From Bacillota bacterium (GTDB lineage Bacteria; Bacillota_E; Sulfobacillia; Sulfobacillales; JAIMBI01), in NCBI GenBank assembly GCA_021828405.1, contig JAKARZ010000023.1, positions 1 to 33,083 on the forward strand: a stretch of 33,083 nucleotides of DNA, in the 5' to 3' direction. The notes below the pieces were generated by a model. The model worked only from the letters and a program-made list of their open reading frames with translations. It searched no databases and was not told where the DNA came from. Within the stretch, counting starts at the first letter, position 1. Each line of letters starts with the position of its first letter. The translations under genes and the position numbers were made by a program. This document shows positions 7,091 through 14,667 of the stretch, piece after piece.

Positions 7091-8235
7091 CCCAAGCGCT
7101 GACGCCCCCGATCTTCCAGCGTCTCCGCCGCCTTCCCGTCCGCCATCTTCGCGTAGCCGCATGCGAGACAACAACAGCGCTCGCGAGTCGGCCGGTTGGC
7201 TTTCGCCGTGTGCCCGCACTGCGGACATGCTTGCGAGGAATAGGCGGCTGGCACCAACACCAATTGGCCGCCCTGGGCCGCCAACGTGTACGCCAGCAAC
7301 GTGACGAACCGCCCCCAGCCCATCTCCAGGATGGCACGATTCAGTCCCGCCTTCTGACGCCCCTGCGTGCCCGGTGGCTCCACCGTGCCCCTGGCTGAGG
7401 CCGTCATATGGCCGATGCGCAGATCGTCCAGGGCCACCGTCGCGTGGTGTTGGCTGACGGTGGGGCTGAGTTTCTGCACAACGTCCCGGCGGAGGTCCGC
7501 CACGCGGGCGTACAGGGCATTAAGGCGCCGCTGGGTCTTCTGCCAATTCTGCGAGAACTTCACCTGACGCGCCAGTTTCCGCTGCACCCGGGGGAGCTGC
7601 TGGCGCAGGTGGGCGTAAGCCGCCCGGGGAGCGTCGTCGATCGTCCCGTCAGAGAGAACCAGAAAATGTTTGACTCCCAAGTCCCCGGCGATACAGTCCG
7701 CCGGGTCTTGGGGGAGGGGATCGGCCACTTCCTGTTCCGTCTGAACACTCACGAACCCGTGGCGGCCGTGACGGCTGACGGTGGTGTTCTTGAGCACGCC
7801 GGGAATCGGACGGCTCGGGAAACACTTCACCCAGCCAAGTTTGGGGAGATGCACGCGGTTCCCGACAATCTCAACGCCTTGGGGAAACCGGAGCGTGTCA
7901 TCGCGGCCCCGCTTCTTAAAGGTGGGCAGGTGTTTCAGCGGCTGGGTGGGGTCAAAGGCCTCATGGAATGCGCGCGCCAGATCCCTCAATCGCGGCTGTA
8001 ACGGTTGGGACGGTGCGTCGGCCAAGAAGCCGCGCTCGTGGGTGCCTTTCCAGAACCGGAGCATCCCCGCCAAGTCGTCGTACCCCAGCAAGGGCACCCC
8101 CTGCGCGAGGCGATGCCGATTGAGGGCCAGCGCCTGATGCCAGACGTAGCGGGCGTGCCCCACAAACGTGGTGAGCCGCCGGTCCACCTCGGGCGAGGGA
8201 TCCAGGCGAAACCGGTCGCCGCGCCGGATCACCAT
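7063..8235 (-). CDS. tnpB: TnpB, RNA-guided RuvC-like nuclease of an IS200/IS605-type element
   Basis: 390 aa, normal length for TnpB. The start MVIRRGDRFRL fits the family N-terminus and follows a G-rich ribosome-binding site; the frame is open further upstream but the extension is not family-like. Domains: N-terminal helical/OTF2 region with TFVGHARYVWHQAL, RuvC-I Asp185 in GDLGVKHF, RuvC-II region VALDDLRIGHM, a zinc ribbon CPQC...CLAC, and RuvC-III Asp366 in MADGKAAETL. The RuvC-II position that is Glu in characterised TnpBs (VEDL) is Asp270 here, and DxNAA has become DGKAA. It may cleave weakly or be catalytically altered. The protein helps the element persist; no transposase TnpA is present, so movement would require one in trans. 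Confidence 0.93.
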   Translation of the reverse strand: MVIRRGDRFRLDPSPEVDRRLTTFVGHARYVWHQALALNRHRLAQGVPLLGYDDLAGMLRFWKGTHERGFLADAPSQPLQPRLRDLARAFHEAFDPTQPLKHLPTFKKRGRDDTLRFPQGVEIVGNRVHLPKLGWVKCFPSRPIPGVLKNTTVSRHGRHGFVSVQTEQEVADPLPQDPADCIAGDLGVKHFLVLSDGTIDDAPRAAYAHLRQQLPRVQRKLARQVKFSQNWQKTQRRLNALYARVADLRRDVVQKLSPTVSQHHATVALDDLRIGHMTASARGTVEPPGTQGRQKAGLNRAILEMGWGRFVTLLAYTLAAQGGQLVLVPAAYSSQACPQCGHTAKANRPTRERCCCLACGYAKMADGKAAETLEDRGRQRLGVPLRPHPA

Positions 8236-8351
8236 GCCACCCGTCCCCCCCCTTCTTGCGCACATATGATCGATCGCCACCATCATTCTAATGCCGAGGC
8301 CTGCCGGAGTCGCATCTTCGCGATGCATTGGCCGGCGCCGGGGGGGACATG

Positions 8352-8369
8352 TTGGCCCTCGCGGGCCAA
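8352..8369. repeat. Perfect hairpin TTGGCCC-TCGC-GGGCCAA in the left end
   Basis: 7-bp perfect inverted repeat with a 4-nt loop, 12 bp inside the left-end hairpin and upstream of tnpB. It could be a second TnpA-recognition hairpin or a control element for tnpB transcription. Function not visible. Confidence 0.5.
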
Positions 8370-8568
8370 AGGGCTTATATCCCCACGGCTAAAGCCGGGG
8401 GTTTTACGCCCCATCTGATAAATCCGCCCTTTCGTGACCAGTTCCCGCTCGCCCCACAACCCCATCGACGGATGTGCCGACTCGCTGAGCGGGTGCCTTC
8501 ATCGGGGACACCGGGTACAATAAGTGTTCGGATTTTAGGGCGCCCGCTGGGCGAAAGGTGGACGGGAC

Positions 8569-10842
8569 ATGGGCAGACATCGGCCCGAGACCGATGCGGA
8601 GGAACGGGCTTACTTGAGCCGCGTCCTGTCACGGATTCGTCGGCAGCAGGCCAGCGAAGGGGCGGGCGCGGCACGCGTGGGCGATGAGCTGGCGGGGCTC
8701 CGGCGGTGGTGGGCGGACGAAGAAGCCCGCGAAGCGACGCAATTGCTGGACCGCGCCCAGAACATGCCGCTGCTACGGGGGTTGGAGGCCGAGGCGGCAT
8801 CACGCGCCCGGCGCCTCCGGCGACTGAGCCTCGAGGCGCGCCGGCCCTACTTCGGTCGCGTGGATTTCGCGGAGGCTGACCCCGAGCCCCGAGATGCTCC
8901 CGAGGCTTTTTACGTCGGGCTCGGCGGGGTGTGGGACGACGACGGCGCACCGCTGGTGATCGACTGGCGCACCCCGATGGCCGGCCTCTACTACGATGCG
9001 GAGCCCGGCCCGGCTCACTTCGAGGGGCCGGACGGGCGGGTGGCCGGCACCTTGGCCCAAAAGCGCCAGTACCAGATCGAGCGGGGCGCGCTGGTCGGCT
9101 TCTTCAACACCACGTTGCATATCGGAGACGACCTGTTGGCGCGCGCTATGGTGGCGCGGGGCGGAGCCCGCATGCCCAGCATCGTGGCCACCATCCAGCG
9201 AGAGCAGAATCGGGCGATTCGCGACGATGCCCATCGGGCGCTGCTGGTGACCGGGCCCGCTGGTAGCGGCAAGACGGCGGTCGCGCTGCAGCGGCTGGCA
9301 TACCTGCTGTACCACCGGCCAAGACTGTCTGCGGCGGAGATGCTGTTCGTGGTGCCCAATCGCGTATTTGCCGACTATGTCTCGGAGGTGCTCCCCGAAC
9401 TGGGCGAGGAGAATCCCCGCTACGCCACCTGGGATGACCTCGTGGCGCCGTGGCTCCCGGCGGCGCACACGGAAACCCGGACGGCGCTGGTCGATGCGTG
9501 GATGGCCGGGAGCCTCCGTCCGCTGCGTCTCGAGGGTATGCGCCTCCGAGGCGATGCGCGGTTCGTCACCCTCGTCGACGGGTGGCTCCGTGGCTTGGCG
9601 GATGAACCGCCGCCGTTTCGGGACGTGGTGTGGGAGGGCGTGGTGGTGGCTACCCGCCAAGAGCTCGCCACGTGGTGGCAGCAGCGGTGGAGCACCCGGC
9701 CCGTCTCTGTGCGCCTGGGCCTTATCCAGGACCAGTTGGCCGAACGCATTCGGGGCGCGCGGCGCCTGGTGGTGCCCCGCGTGCGGGCCGAGCTCATCGA
9801 CAGCCAGGCGTTCTCGGGGGACGACGACCTCCGGCAAGCCGTCCAGCGCCGGGTGGAGCAGGGGGCCCAACAGCTTTCGGCGTGGGCAGCCAATGGCGAG
9901 ATGCTTGACTGGCGGGCGCTGTACCTCTCTTTCTACGGGCAGAAGGCCTCGTGGCGCCGCGAGGCCGCAGCGATGGGCTTCCCCAACGTGGATCGGCTTC
10001 TGGCCGACGTCCGCCGCCGCCTCCAGCATGGCCCACTGCCATATGAGGACGTAGGCCCGCTCGCCTACATGCGGGCGTCGCTGCTGCGGCCCAAGCTCCC
10101 TTGGCCCGTCCGCCTCGTGATGGTGGAGGAGACGCATGAGCTGACGGTGTGCCAACTGGCGGTCCTCCACCGCCTGCTGCCCGACATTCCCGTAACCATG
10201 GTGGGCGACGGCGGGCAGGTGCTGGTGCCCGGGCTGTCGTGGAGCCCCGAGCACGAACTGCCCTGGCCCGCCCGAGACATCGGCCGGGTCAAGCTGACGA
10301 AAAGCTACCGGTCCGCGCCGGCCATCGCGGCCTGGTGCCGCCTGCTCGTGGCCGACGCCGCGGCATCGGCCCTGCCGACGCCAGCGTGGCTTGGCGGAAG
10401 CGGCCTCGGGGCTTCGGTGGCGCCGGTCCTGGCTCCGGTGCCTCCCGAGGCGTGGGCCGAGGCGCTCGCGATGGAGGTGCGGCGCGCACCGAAGGATGCC
10501 ACCGTGGGGGTCATCTGCCGAACCTGCGACGAGGCCCAGGCCGTGATGCGGCACCTCGCGCCAGCCGCCGGCCGCCCGGTGGCATTGGTGGACCGCCCGG
10601 ACGGCGCCTTTCCCGGCGGCGTCATGGTGCTGCCGGTGGCGCTGGCTGGCGGCTTGGAGTTTGACGCGGTCGTGGTGGCGGATGTGTCGGCCTATGGGAG
10701 GGAGGACACCCGCCACGCCCTGTACGTCGCCGCGAGCCGGGCCCGTCACCGCCTGGCGCTGGTGTGGCGGGGAACCTGGCCCGCGTGGGTCCCTCCCGAG
10801 GCGTCTCCTGCGTTCAGAGACGCTGAGCGAGCCGGCTCTTAA
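8569..10842 (+). CDS. helD: HelD-like SF1 ATPase (RNA-polymerase recycling factor / helicase IV family)
   Basis: 757 aa, the length of Gram-positive HelD. HelD uses ATP to strip RNA polymerase from DNA and recycle it. The N-terminal ~80 residues form the helical arm (EERAYLSRVLSRIRRQQ...). The ATPase core has Walker A GPAGSGKT (Lys235), YVSEVLPELGEEN, motif III VGDGGQ, KSYRSAPAI, and motifs V/VI GLEFDAVVVADVSAYG and YVAASRARHRL. Motif II, normally VDEAQD, reads VEETHE (Glu520-Glu521), so the magnesium-binding Asp is replaced by Glu. The start follows AGGTGGACGGGAC. The 3' end overlaps the convergent dapF-like gene by 29 bp. Confidence 0.92.
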   Translation: MGRHRPETDAEERAYLSRVLSRIRRQQASEGAGAARVGDELAGLRRWWADEEAREATQLLDRAQNMPLLRGLEAEAASRARRLRRLSLEARRPYFGRVDFAEADPEPRDAPEAFYVGLGGVWDDDGAPLVIDWRTPMAGLYYDAEPGPAHFEGPDGRVAGTLAQKRQYQIERGALVGFFNTTLHIGDDLLARAMVARGGARMPSIVATIQREQNRAIRDDAHRALLVTGPAGSGKTAVALQRLAYLLYHRPRLSAAEMLFVVPNRVFADYVSEVLPELGEENPRYATWDDLVAPWLPAAHTETRTALVDAWMAGSLRPLRLEGMRLRGDARFVTLVDGWLRGLADEPPPFRDVVWEGVVVATRQELATWWQQRWSTRPVSVRLGLIQDQLAERIRGARRLVVPRVRAELIDSQAFSGDDDLRQAVQRRVEQGAQQLSAWAANGEMLDWRALYLSFYGQKASWRREAAAMGFPNVDRLLADVRRRLQHGPLPYEDVGPLAYMRASLLRPKLPWPVRLVMVEETHELTVCQLAVLHRLLPDIPVTMVGDGGQVLVPGLSWSPEHELPWPARDIGRVKLTKSYRSAPAIAAWCRLLVADAAASALPTPAWLGGSGLGASVAPVLAPVPPEAWAEALAMEVRRAPKDATVGVICRTCDEAQAVMRHLAPAAGRPVALVDRPDGAFPGGVMVLPVALAGGLEFDAVVVADVSAYGREDTRHALYVAASRARHRLALVWRGTWPAWVPPEASPAFRDAERAGS

Positions 10843-11698
10843 AGTCGGGGCTCCAGTAGCCGGACGCCACCGCTTCGACGGGGCCCACCAGCGTGACCGA
10901 CCAGTCGGGGGCCACGGCCACCTGGAGTGATCCGCCTGGCATGCGCACCTCAAGTTGGCCGGCCACGAGGCCCAGCCGCACAGCCGCCGCCGCAGCCGCC
11001 GAGGCGGAGCTGCCGGACGCCAGCGTATAGCCGGCCCCGCGCTCCCAAATCTCAATGCGAATCTCGGACCGGCTGAGCACCTGGAGAAGCTGCACGTTTG
11101 TGCGGTTAAGGAAGGCCGGATGGTTTTCTATCGCCGGTCCCAGGTCCTGCACCAGGGTGGCGGTCGCGCTGGGCACCGGCACGATGCAGTGCGGGTTGCC
11201 AATGCTGGCGGCCGTGACCACCACCTGGCGACCTCCCACCGCGAGCGATTCGTTCACCACCTCGCGGTCGGCGCCGGTCATGCCGATGGCGCTGCTGCGA
11301 AAGCTCACCGTCCCCATGCCCATCTCAATGCGGTGGCGGGGGTCGGTTACCAGCGCCGACACCGGTCCCCCTCGGGTGTGAATGACAAAGCGCTCCCCCA
11401 CGCGCTGGTCGCCGGCGTCCACCAGATAGCGCGCGAAGATGCGCGTGCCGTTGCCGCTCTTCTCGGCCTCGCCCCCATCGGGGTTGAAGATGCGGACCCG
11501 CGGCCGCTCCGGGTGGTCCGCGTCATCAAACGCGGGGCCATACAGGATGCCGTCGGACCCCAGGCCGAAGTGGCGATCGCAGATGAGCCGCACCCGGTCC
11601 TCCGTCATCTCGGTCGTCACCTCCGATGTTTCGCGGGGGTCGATCACCAGGTAGTCGTTGCCGAGGCCGTGGTACCGATGGTAGTCCAACGCCGTCAT
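10814..11698 (-). CDS. Diaminopimelate epimerase-fold protein lacking both catalytic cysteines
   Basis: 294 aa, normal length for DapF, with the two-lobe signature: YHGLGNDY near the start, GLGSDGI, FNPDGGEAEKSGNG, SIGNPHCIV and WERGAGYTLASGSS. DapF interconverts LL- and meso-diaminopimelate using two cysteines as acid and base. Here both are serine: Ser81 replaces Cys in E-x-x-C-GNG, and Ser228 replaces Cys in LACGTG. The substrate-binding Glu of GAGET is Tyr224. It may be a different isomerase or dehydratase, or a DapF subfamily with altered chemistry; calling it dapF would be unsafe. AGGAAAGG sits directly before the ATG. It diverges from argS, and its 3' end overlaps helD. Confidence 0.88.
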   Translation of the reverse strand: MTALDYHRYHGLGNDYLVIDPRETSEVTTEMTEDRVRLICDRHFGLGSDGILYGPAFDDADHPERPRVRIFNPDGGEAEKSGNGTRIFARYLVDAGDQRVGERFVIHTRGGPVSALVTDPRHRIEMGMGTVSFRSSAIGMTGADREVVNESLAVGGRQVVVTAASIGNPHCIVPVPSATATLVQDLGPAIENHPAFLNRTNVQLLQVLSRSEIRIEIWERGAGYTLASGSSASAAAAAAVRLGLVAGQLEVRMPGGSLQVAVAPDWSVTLVGPVEAVASGYWSPDFKSRLAQRL

Positions 11699-11908
11699 CC
11701 TTTCCTAAAGTCCCTAAGTCCCGGAGCTATCCCGAGGTGTCGAGTTGTCTGGGCGCTCCTGAGCTCGTCCAGTGCCCACCCCGCGACGGGGTCTGCTAAC
11801 ATCGACTCTATATCTTCACGAACTTGGACAGCGCGACAAGGGGATGGGCGTACGGATCAAGAGGACCTGGAGCGCCGCGGCGACTTCAGCAGCGGGGGCG
11901 GACCGCTC
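11699..11908. other. Divergent intergenic region between the dapF-like gene and argS
   Basis: 210 bp that must hold both promoters. TAACAT at 11797-11802 is a possible -10 for argS without a good -35. A small hairpin ACCCCG-CGA-CGGGGT lies at about 11778-11792. No T-box signature (AGGGTGGNACCGCG) was found upstream of argS. Confidence 0.35.
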
Positions 11909-13786
11909 GTGCACGAAATTGCGGACGGCATCCGCCGGGCCGTCAATGCGTGGGCCGAGGAGGAACGCCTGGAGTTGCCGGCACCGTTTGATGTGGCGGT
12001 GGAGCCTTCGGCGCGCCCGGAATTTGGCGACTACACCACCAACGTGGCCTTTGGCCTCGCGAAAGTGGCTCGCCGCGCTCCGATGGCCATTGCTCAGGCG
12101 CTGGCCCCGCAGGTGGCGGCGCTCTGCCCGGTAGCGACCGGGGTGCAAGCCGCGCCGCCGGGCCACCTGAACCTTACGGTGGACTTTTGGCCCGAGTTGC
12201 TGGGGCCCGACCTGCCAGTGTTTCGGCCCCACGGCCGGAAAGTCGTCGTGGAACATACATCGGTCAACCCCAACAAGGCGATGCACGTGGGCCATCTTCG
12301 GAGCGCCGTCGTGGGCGATGTGCTGGCGCGCCTGCTGCGGCGGGTGGGGGCGTCGGTGGAGGTGCACAACTACGTCGACGACTTGGGCAAGCAGGTGGCC
12401 GACACGCTCATTGGCCTCAGGCATCTTGACTTTGTCGACCCGGTGCCCACGCATCGCTTTGACGACTTCTGCTGGGACCTGTACGCCGAAGTGGCCCGCC
12501 GGGTGGCAAGCGATCCGGAGTGGCAGGCGCGCGAGCGGGAGGCGCTGGAGGCCATGGAGCGACAGGACAACAGCACGGCGTGGGTGGGGCAGCTCATGAC
12601 GGATCGGCTGGTGCACGAACAGCTGGAGGACATGGGCCGGTTTCACATCGCCTACGACCTCCTGGTGCACGAGTCCGACATTGTGCGGGAGGGATTTTGG
12701 GCGCGCGCCTTTGCCGACTTGTCGCGATCCCCGCGGATGGTGCATGAGACCGCCGGCCGGCTCGCGGGATGCTGGGTGCTGCGGACCGGGGACGAGCGGG
12801 GCGAGGAGGCGCCCCTGCCCGAGGAGGGAGCCGGCAGCGACCCGCGCTTCAACCCCGACAAGGTGCTGGTGCGCTCCAATGGCACCCTCACCTACGTGGC
12901 CAAAGACATCGCCTATCACCTGTGGAAGTTTGGGCGGTTGGACCGGGACTTTCGGTACCGGCCCGTTGGGGGAGACGGACCGTGGACCACCGCGAGGGTC
13001 GGCCAGCCGCCACCGCATCCCTTTGGCCGGGCGGACCGCGTGGTGAATGTGATAGACCACCGCCAGGACTACGCTCAGGAGATGGTGCGCCTCGCGCTGT
13101 CGGCGCTGGGGCACGGCGATGCCGCGCAGGCGCTCACCCATGTGAGCTACGGCGTGGTGTCGCTGTCACCCGCTACGGCAGCCCAACTCGGCGTGGATAC
13201 GTCGTCCGGGCGCAGCTCGTACCCCATGGCGGGCCGGCAAGGGATCGGCATCAAAGTGTCGGAGCTCCTGGGCCTGGTGGTGGACGCCGTCGCCGCATCG
13301 CGCAGCCGCGAAAGCGGGCTGGCCAGCCAGGAGATTGCGGCGGGGGCCATCCGGTACTACCTGCTGCGACACAACCTGTCGACGGAGATTGTGTTTGACG
13401 TGGACGCGGCCCGGGACGTGCATGGCAATACCGGCCCGTACTTGATGTACGCGCATGCCCGGGCTTCTTCGGTGCTGCGCCGGGTGGTCGACGTGCCCCT
13501 CGACGAGGTGCGGCGGGACCTCTCCTCTGCCGAGCGTGCGCTGGCCCGGCATCTGGCGGCGTGGCCGACGGTGCTGGCGGAAGCGGCGGCCACGGTCAAT
13601 CCGACGCTGCTCGCCACCTACGCCTACCGCCTGGCAGACGAGTTCACCCACTTTTATGAGACCCACCCGGTGGCACGGGCCGAGCGCCAGGACCAGTCCG
13701 GCCGCATCCGCCTGACACGCCGGGTGGAGCGCGTGCTGAAGGACGCGCTCGAGGTGCTGGGACTGCCGGCCCCGGAAGAAATGTGA
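11909..13786 (+). CDS. argS: Arginyl-tRNA synthetase (class I)
   Basis: 625 aa; charges tRNA-Arg with arginine. N-terminal Add-1 domain (~1-110, FGDYTTNVAFGLAK), Rossmann catalytic domain with HIGH motif H126-V-G-H129 in NKAMHVGHLRS, YVDDLGKQVAD, the DHRQDYAQ segment and a KMSKS-like loop PMAGRQGIGIKV (M440). The DALR anticodon-binding domain starts near GNTGPYLMYAHARA. The KMSKS lysine is missing (R-Q-G); a lysine just before HIGH (NKAMHVGH) may compensate, as known in ArgRS lacking KMSK. YVDDLGKQ and GRxGIGxK look closer to archaeal-type ArgRS than to the E. coli type. GTG at 11909 is chosen after a GGGGGCGG stretch; the open frame upstream lies antisense to the dapF-like gene. Confidence 0.93.
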   Translation: MHEIADGIRRAVNAWAEEERLELPAPFDVAVEPSARPEFGDYTTNVAFGLAKVARRAPMAIAQALAPQVAALCPVATGVQAAPPGHLNLTVDFWPELLGPDLPVFRPHGRKVVVEHTSVNPNKAMHVGHLRSAVVGDVLARLLRRVGASVEVHNYVDDLGKQVADTLIGLRHLDFVDPVPTHRFDDFCWDLYAEVARRVASDPEWQAREREALEAMERQDNSTAWVGQLMTDRLVHEQLEDMGRFHIAYDLLVHESDIVREGFWARAFADLSRSPRMVHETAGRLAGCWVLRTGDERGEEAPLPEEGAGSDPRFNPDKVLVRSNGTLTYVAKDIAYHLWKFGRLDRDFRYRPVGGDGPWTTARVGQPPPHPFGRADRVVNVIDHRQDYAQEMVRLALSALGHGDAAQALTHVSYGVVSLSPATAAQLGVDTSSGRSSYPMAGRQGIGIKVSELLGLVVDAVAASRSRESGLASQEIAAGAIRYYLLRHNLSTEIVFDVDAARDVHGNTGPYLMYAHARASSVLRRVVDVPLDEVRRDLSSAERALARHLAAWPTVLAEAAATVNPTLLATYAYRLADEFTHFYETHPVARAERQDQSGRIRLTRRVERVLKDALEVLGLPAPEEM

Positions 13787-13881
13787 CGAGCCGATAGCCG
13801 CGAGAAAATGGGAGAAATGCGTGGCCGTCCGGCCCACGTTCGCTATCATGAAGCCATGAAGCCAACTGACGAGGGGGGAGC
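13787..13881. other. Short intergenic region before the PilZ operon
   Basis: 95 bp. It contains the adjacent direct repeat ATGAAGCC-ATGAAGCC (about 13848-13863) and an imperfect GGCCGTCCGGCC palindrome. It is the likely site of the operon promoter, but no clear -35/-10 pair is seen. Confidence 0.3.
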
Positions 13882-14667
13882 ATGAGAGCAATGGCACCGG
13901 CACCCGTGGGCCGCTCGAACCCCACGAGCCGCTCGCACCCCGGCCGAGGGTGGCTTGGCGGAGGCGGGCGGGCGAAGCCTGCGCCGCCGCCCCGCGTGGC
14001 GGCGGTGGATCCAGCCCGCCTGCCGCCGCTGCACGCGCCCATCGAGCTGCACCTGCTGGACGGCACCGTGCTCACGTCCCGGGTGATGGGGCGCGAACCC
14101 GGATCCGCTGGTGTGCCGCTCGTCGATTTTTTGGACGCGCCCCGGAGCCGCAGCGGGGGGGCTGTCACCGGATGGGCCCTCTTGGGCGAGCGTGTCGATC
14201 TCCAGTGGGGCCATGAGGAATGGGTGGAGGTTTATCCGGCGGAGGTGCGCGAGGTGCTGGATCCCATGCCCGCGCTGGAAGTGAGATATTTGGGGCCGCC
14301 TACCCGGCGCAACCGGCGGAAGGAGCCCCGGTCGGCCGCCCATGTGCGGGTGCGGCTCGAGGGCGCTGAGCTCGGTGGGCCGCTGGCCCGAGGGTTTGCG
14401 AGTATCACCCGGGACATTTCGCCCAGCGGCGTGCGCGTGTTTACGCCCGACGTGCTGGAGACCGGCCAGGTGCTGTCGGCCCAGTTCATCTTGGACGATG
14501 AGCCACCGCTCATCGGGACGGTCAGGGTTCTTCGGTGCGACACCGCGCCATCGGTGTATCGCGGCTACGACGGCGTGGATGTCGTGCTCATGTGGGATCC
14601 GGCGCTGACGGGCGCCGCCCTGGCGCGCTGGGCGCTTTACTGCCGCCGCCACCGGTGGGACTATTGA
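13882..14667 (+). CDS. PilZ-domain protein (probable c-di-GMP receptor)
   Basis: 261 aa. The C-terminal half has the PilZ signature: RxxxR as R146-K-E-P-R150, and DxSxxG as D178-I-S-P-S-G183, spaced as expected for c-di-GMP binding. The middle part (~55-135: PIELHLLDGTVLTSRV ... WVEVYPAEV) looks like a YcgR-N/flagellar-brake-type beta domain. The first ~45 residues are basic and Gly/Pro-rich, probably disordered. No membrane segment is seen. A GAGGGGGGAG purine run precedes the ATG; Met4 is an alternative start. It is the first gene of a four-gene coupled operon and overlaps the next gene through TTGA. Its target is presumably a downstream product or the envelope; this is inference. Confidence 0.85.
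   Translation: MRAMAPAPVGRSNPTSRSHPGRGWLGGGGRAKPAPPPRVAAVDPARLPPLHAPIELHLLDGTVLTSRVMGREPGSAGVPLVDFLDAPRSRSGGAVTGWALLGERVDLQWGHEEWVEVYPAEVREVLDPMPALEVRYLGPPTRRNRRKEPRSAAHVRVRLEGAELGGPLARGFASITRDISPSGVRVFTPDVLETGQVLSAQFILDDEPPLIGTVRVLRCDTAPSVYRGYDGVDVVLMWDPALTGAALARWALYCRRHRWDY

Larger units (their letters stand above)
6938..8417 (-). mobile_element. IS200/IS605-type tnpB-only (IS1341-like) element
   Basis: Contains tnpB and no tnpA. Both ends carry the same imperfect hairpin on the plus strand: CCCC-A-CGGCT-CA-AGCCG-GGGG at 6946-6966 (right end) and CCCC-A-CGGCT-AA-AGCCG-GGGG at 8381-8401 (left end). The right end also has a 9-bp inverted repeat CCACGGCTC/GAGCCGTGG (6948-6956, 6975-6983) and ends in GAGGATGTC, as is typical for this group. 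TTTAT on the minus strand at 8422-8418 would serve as the flanking target/TAM motif. Boundaries are inferred to within a few bases. Confidence 0.8.

Noticed and set aside
8800..11055. 751-aa minus-strand frame
   Set aside because: Exact antisense of helD with His/Arg/Pro-rich composition and no family motifs; helD motifs are unambiguous.
10955..11908. 318-codon N-terminal extension of argS
   Set aside because: It is antisense to the dapF-like gene, has non-protein-like composition and would add a domain absent from ArgRS; the GTG at 11909 gives the expected length.
11699..11908. T-box riboswitch upstream of argS
   Set aside because: No AGGGTGGNACCGCG element or terminator/antiterminator pair is visible.
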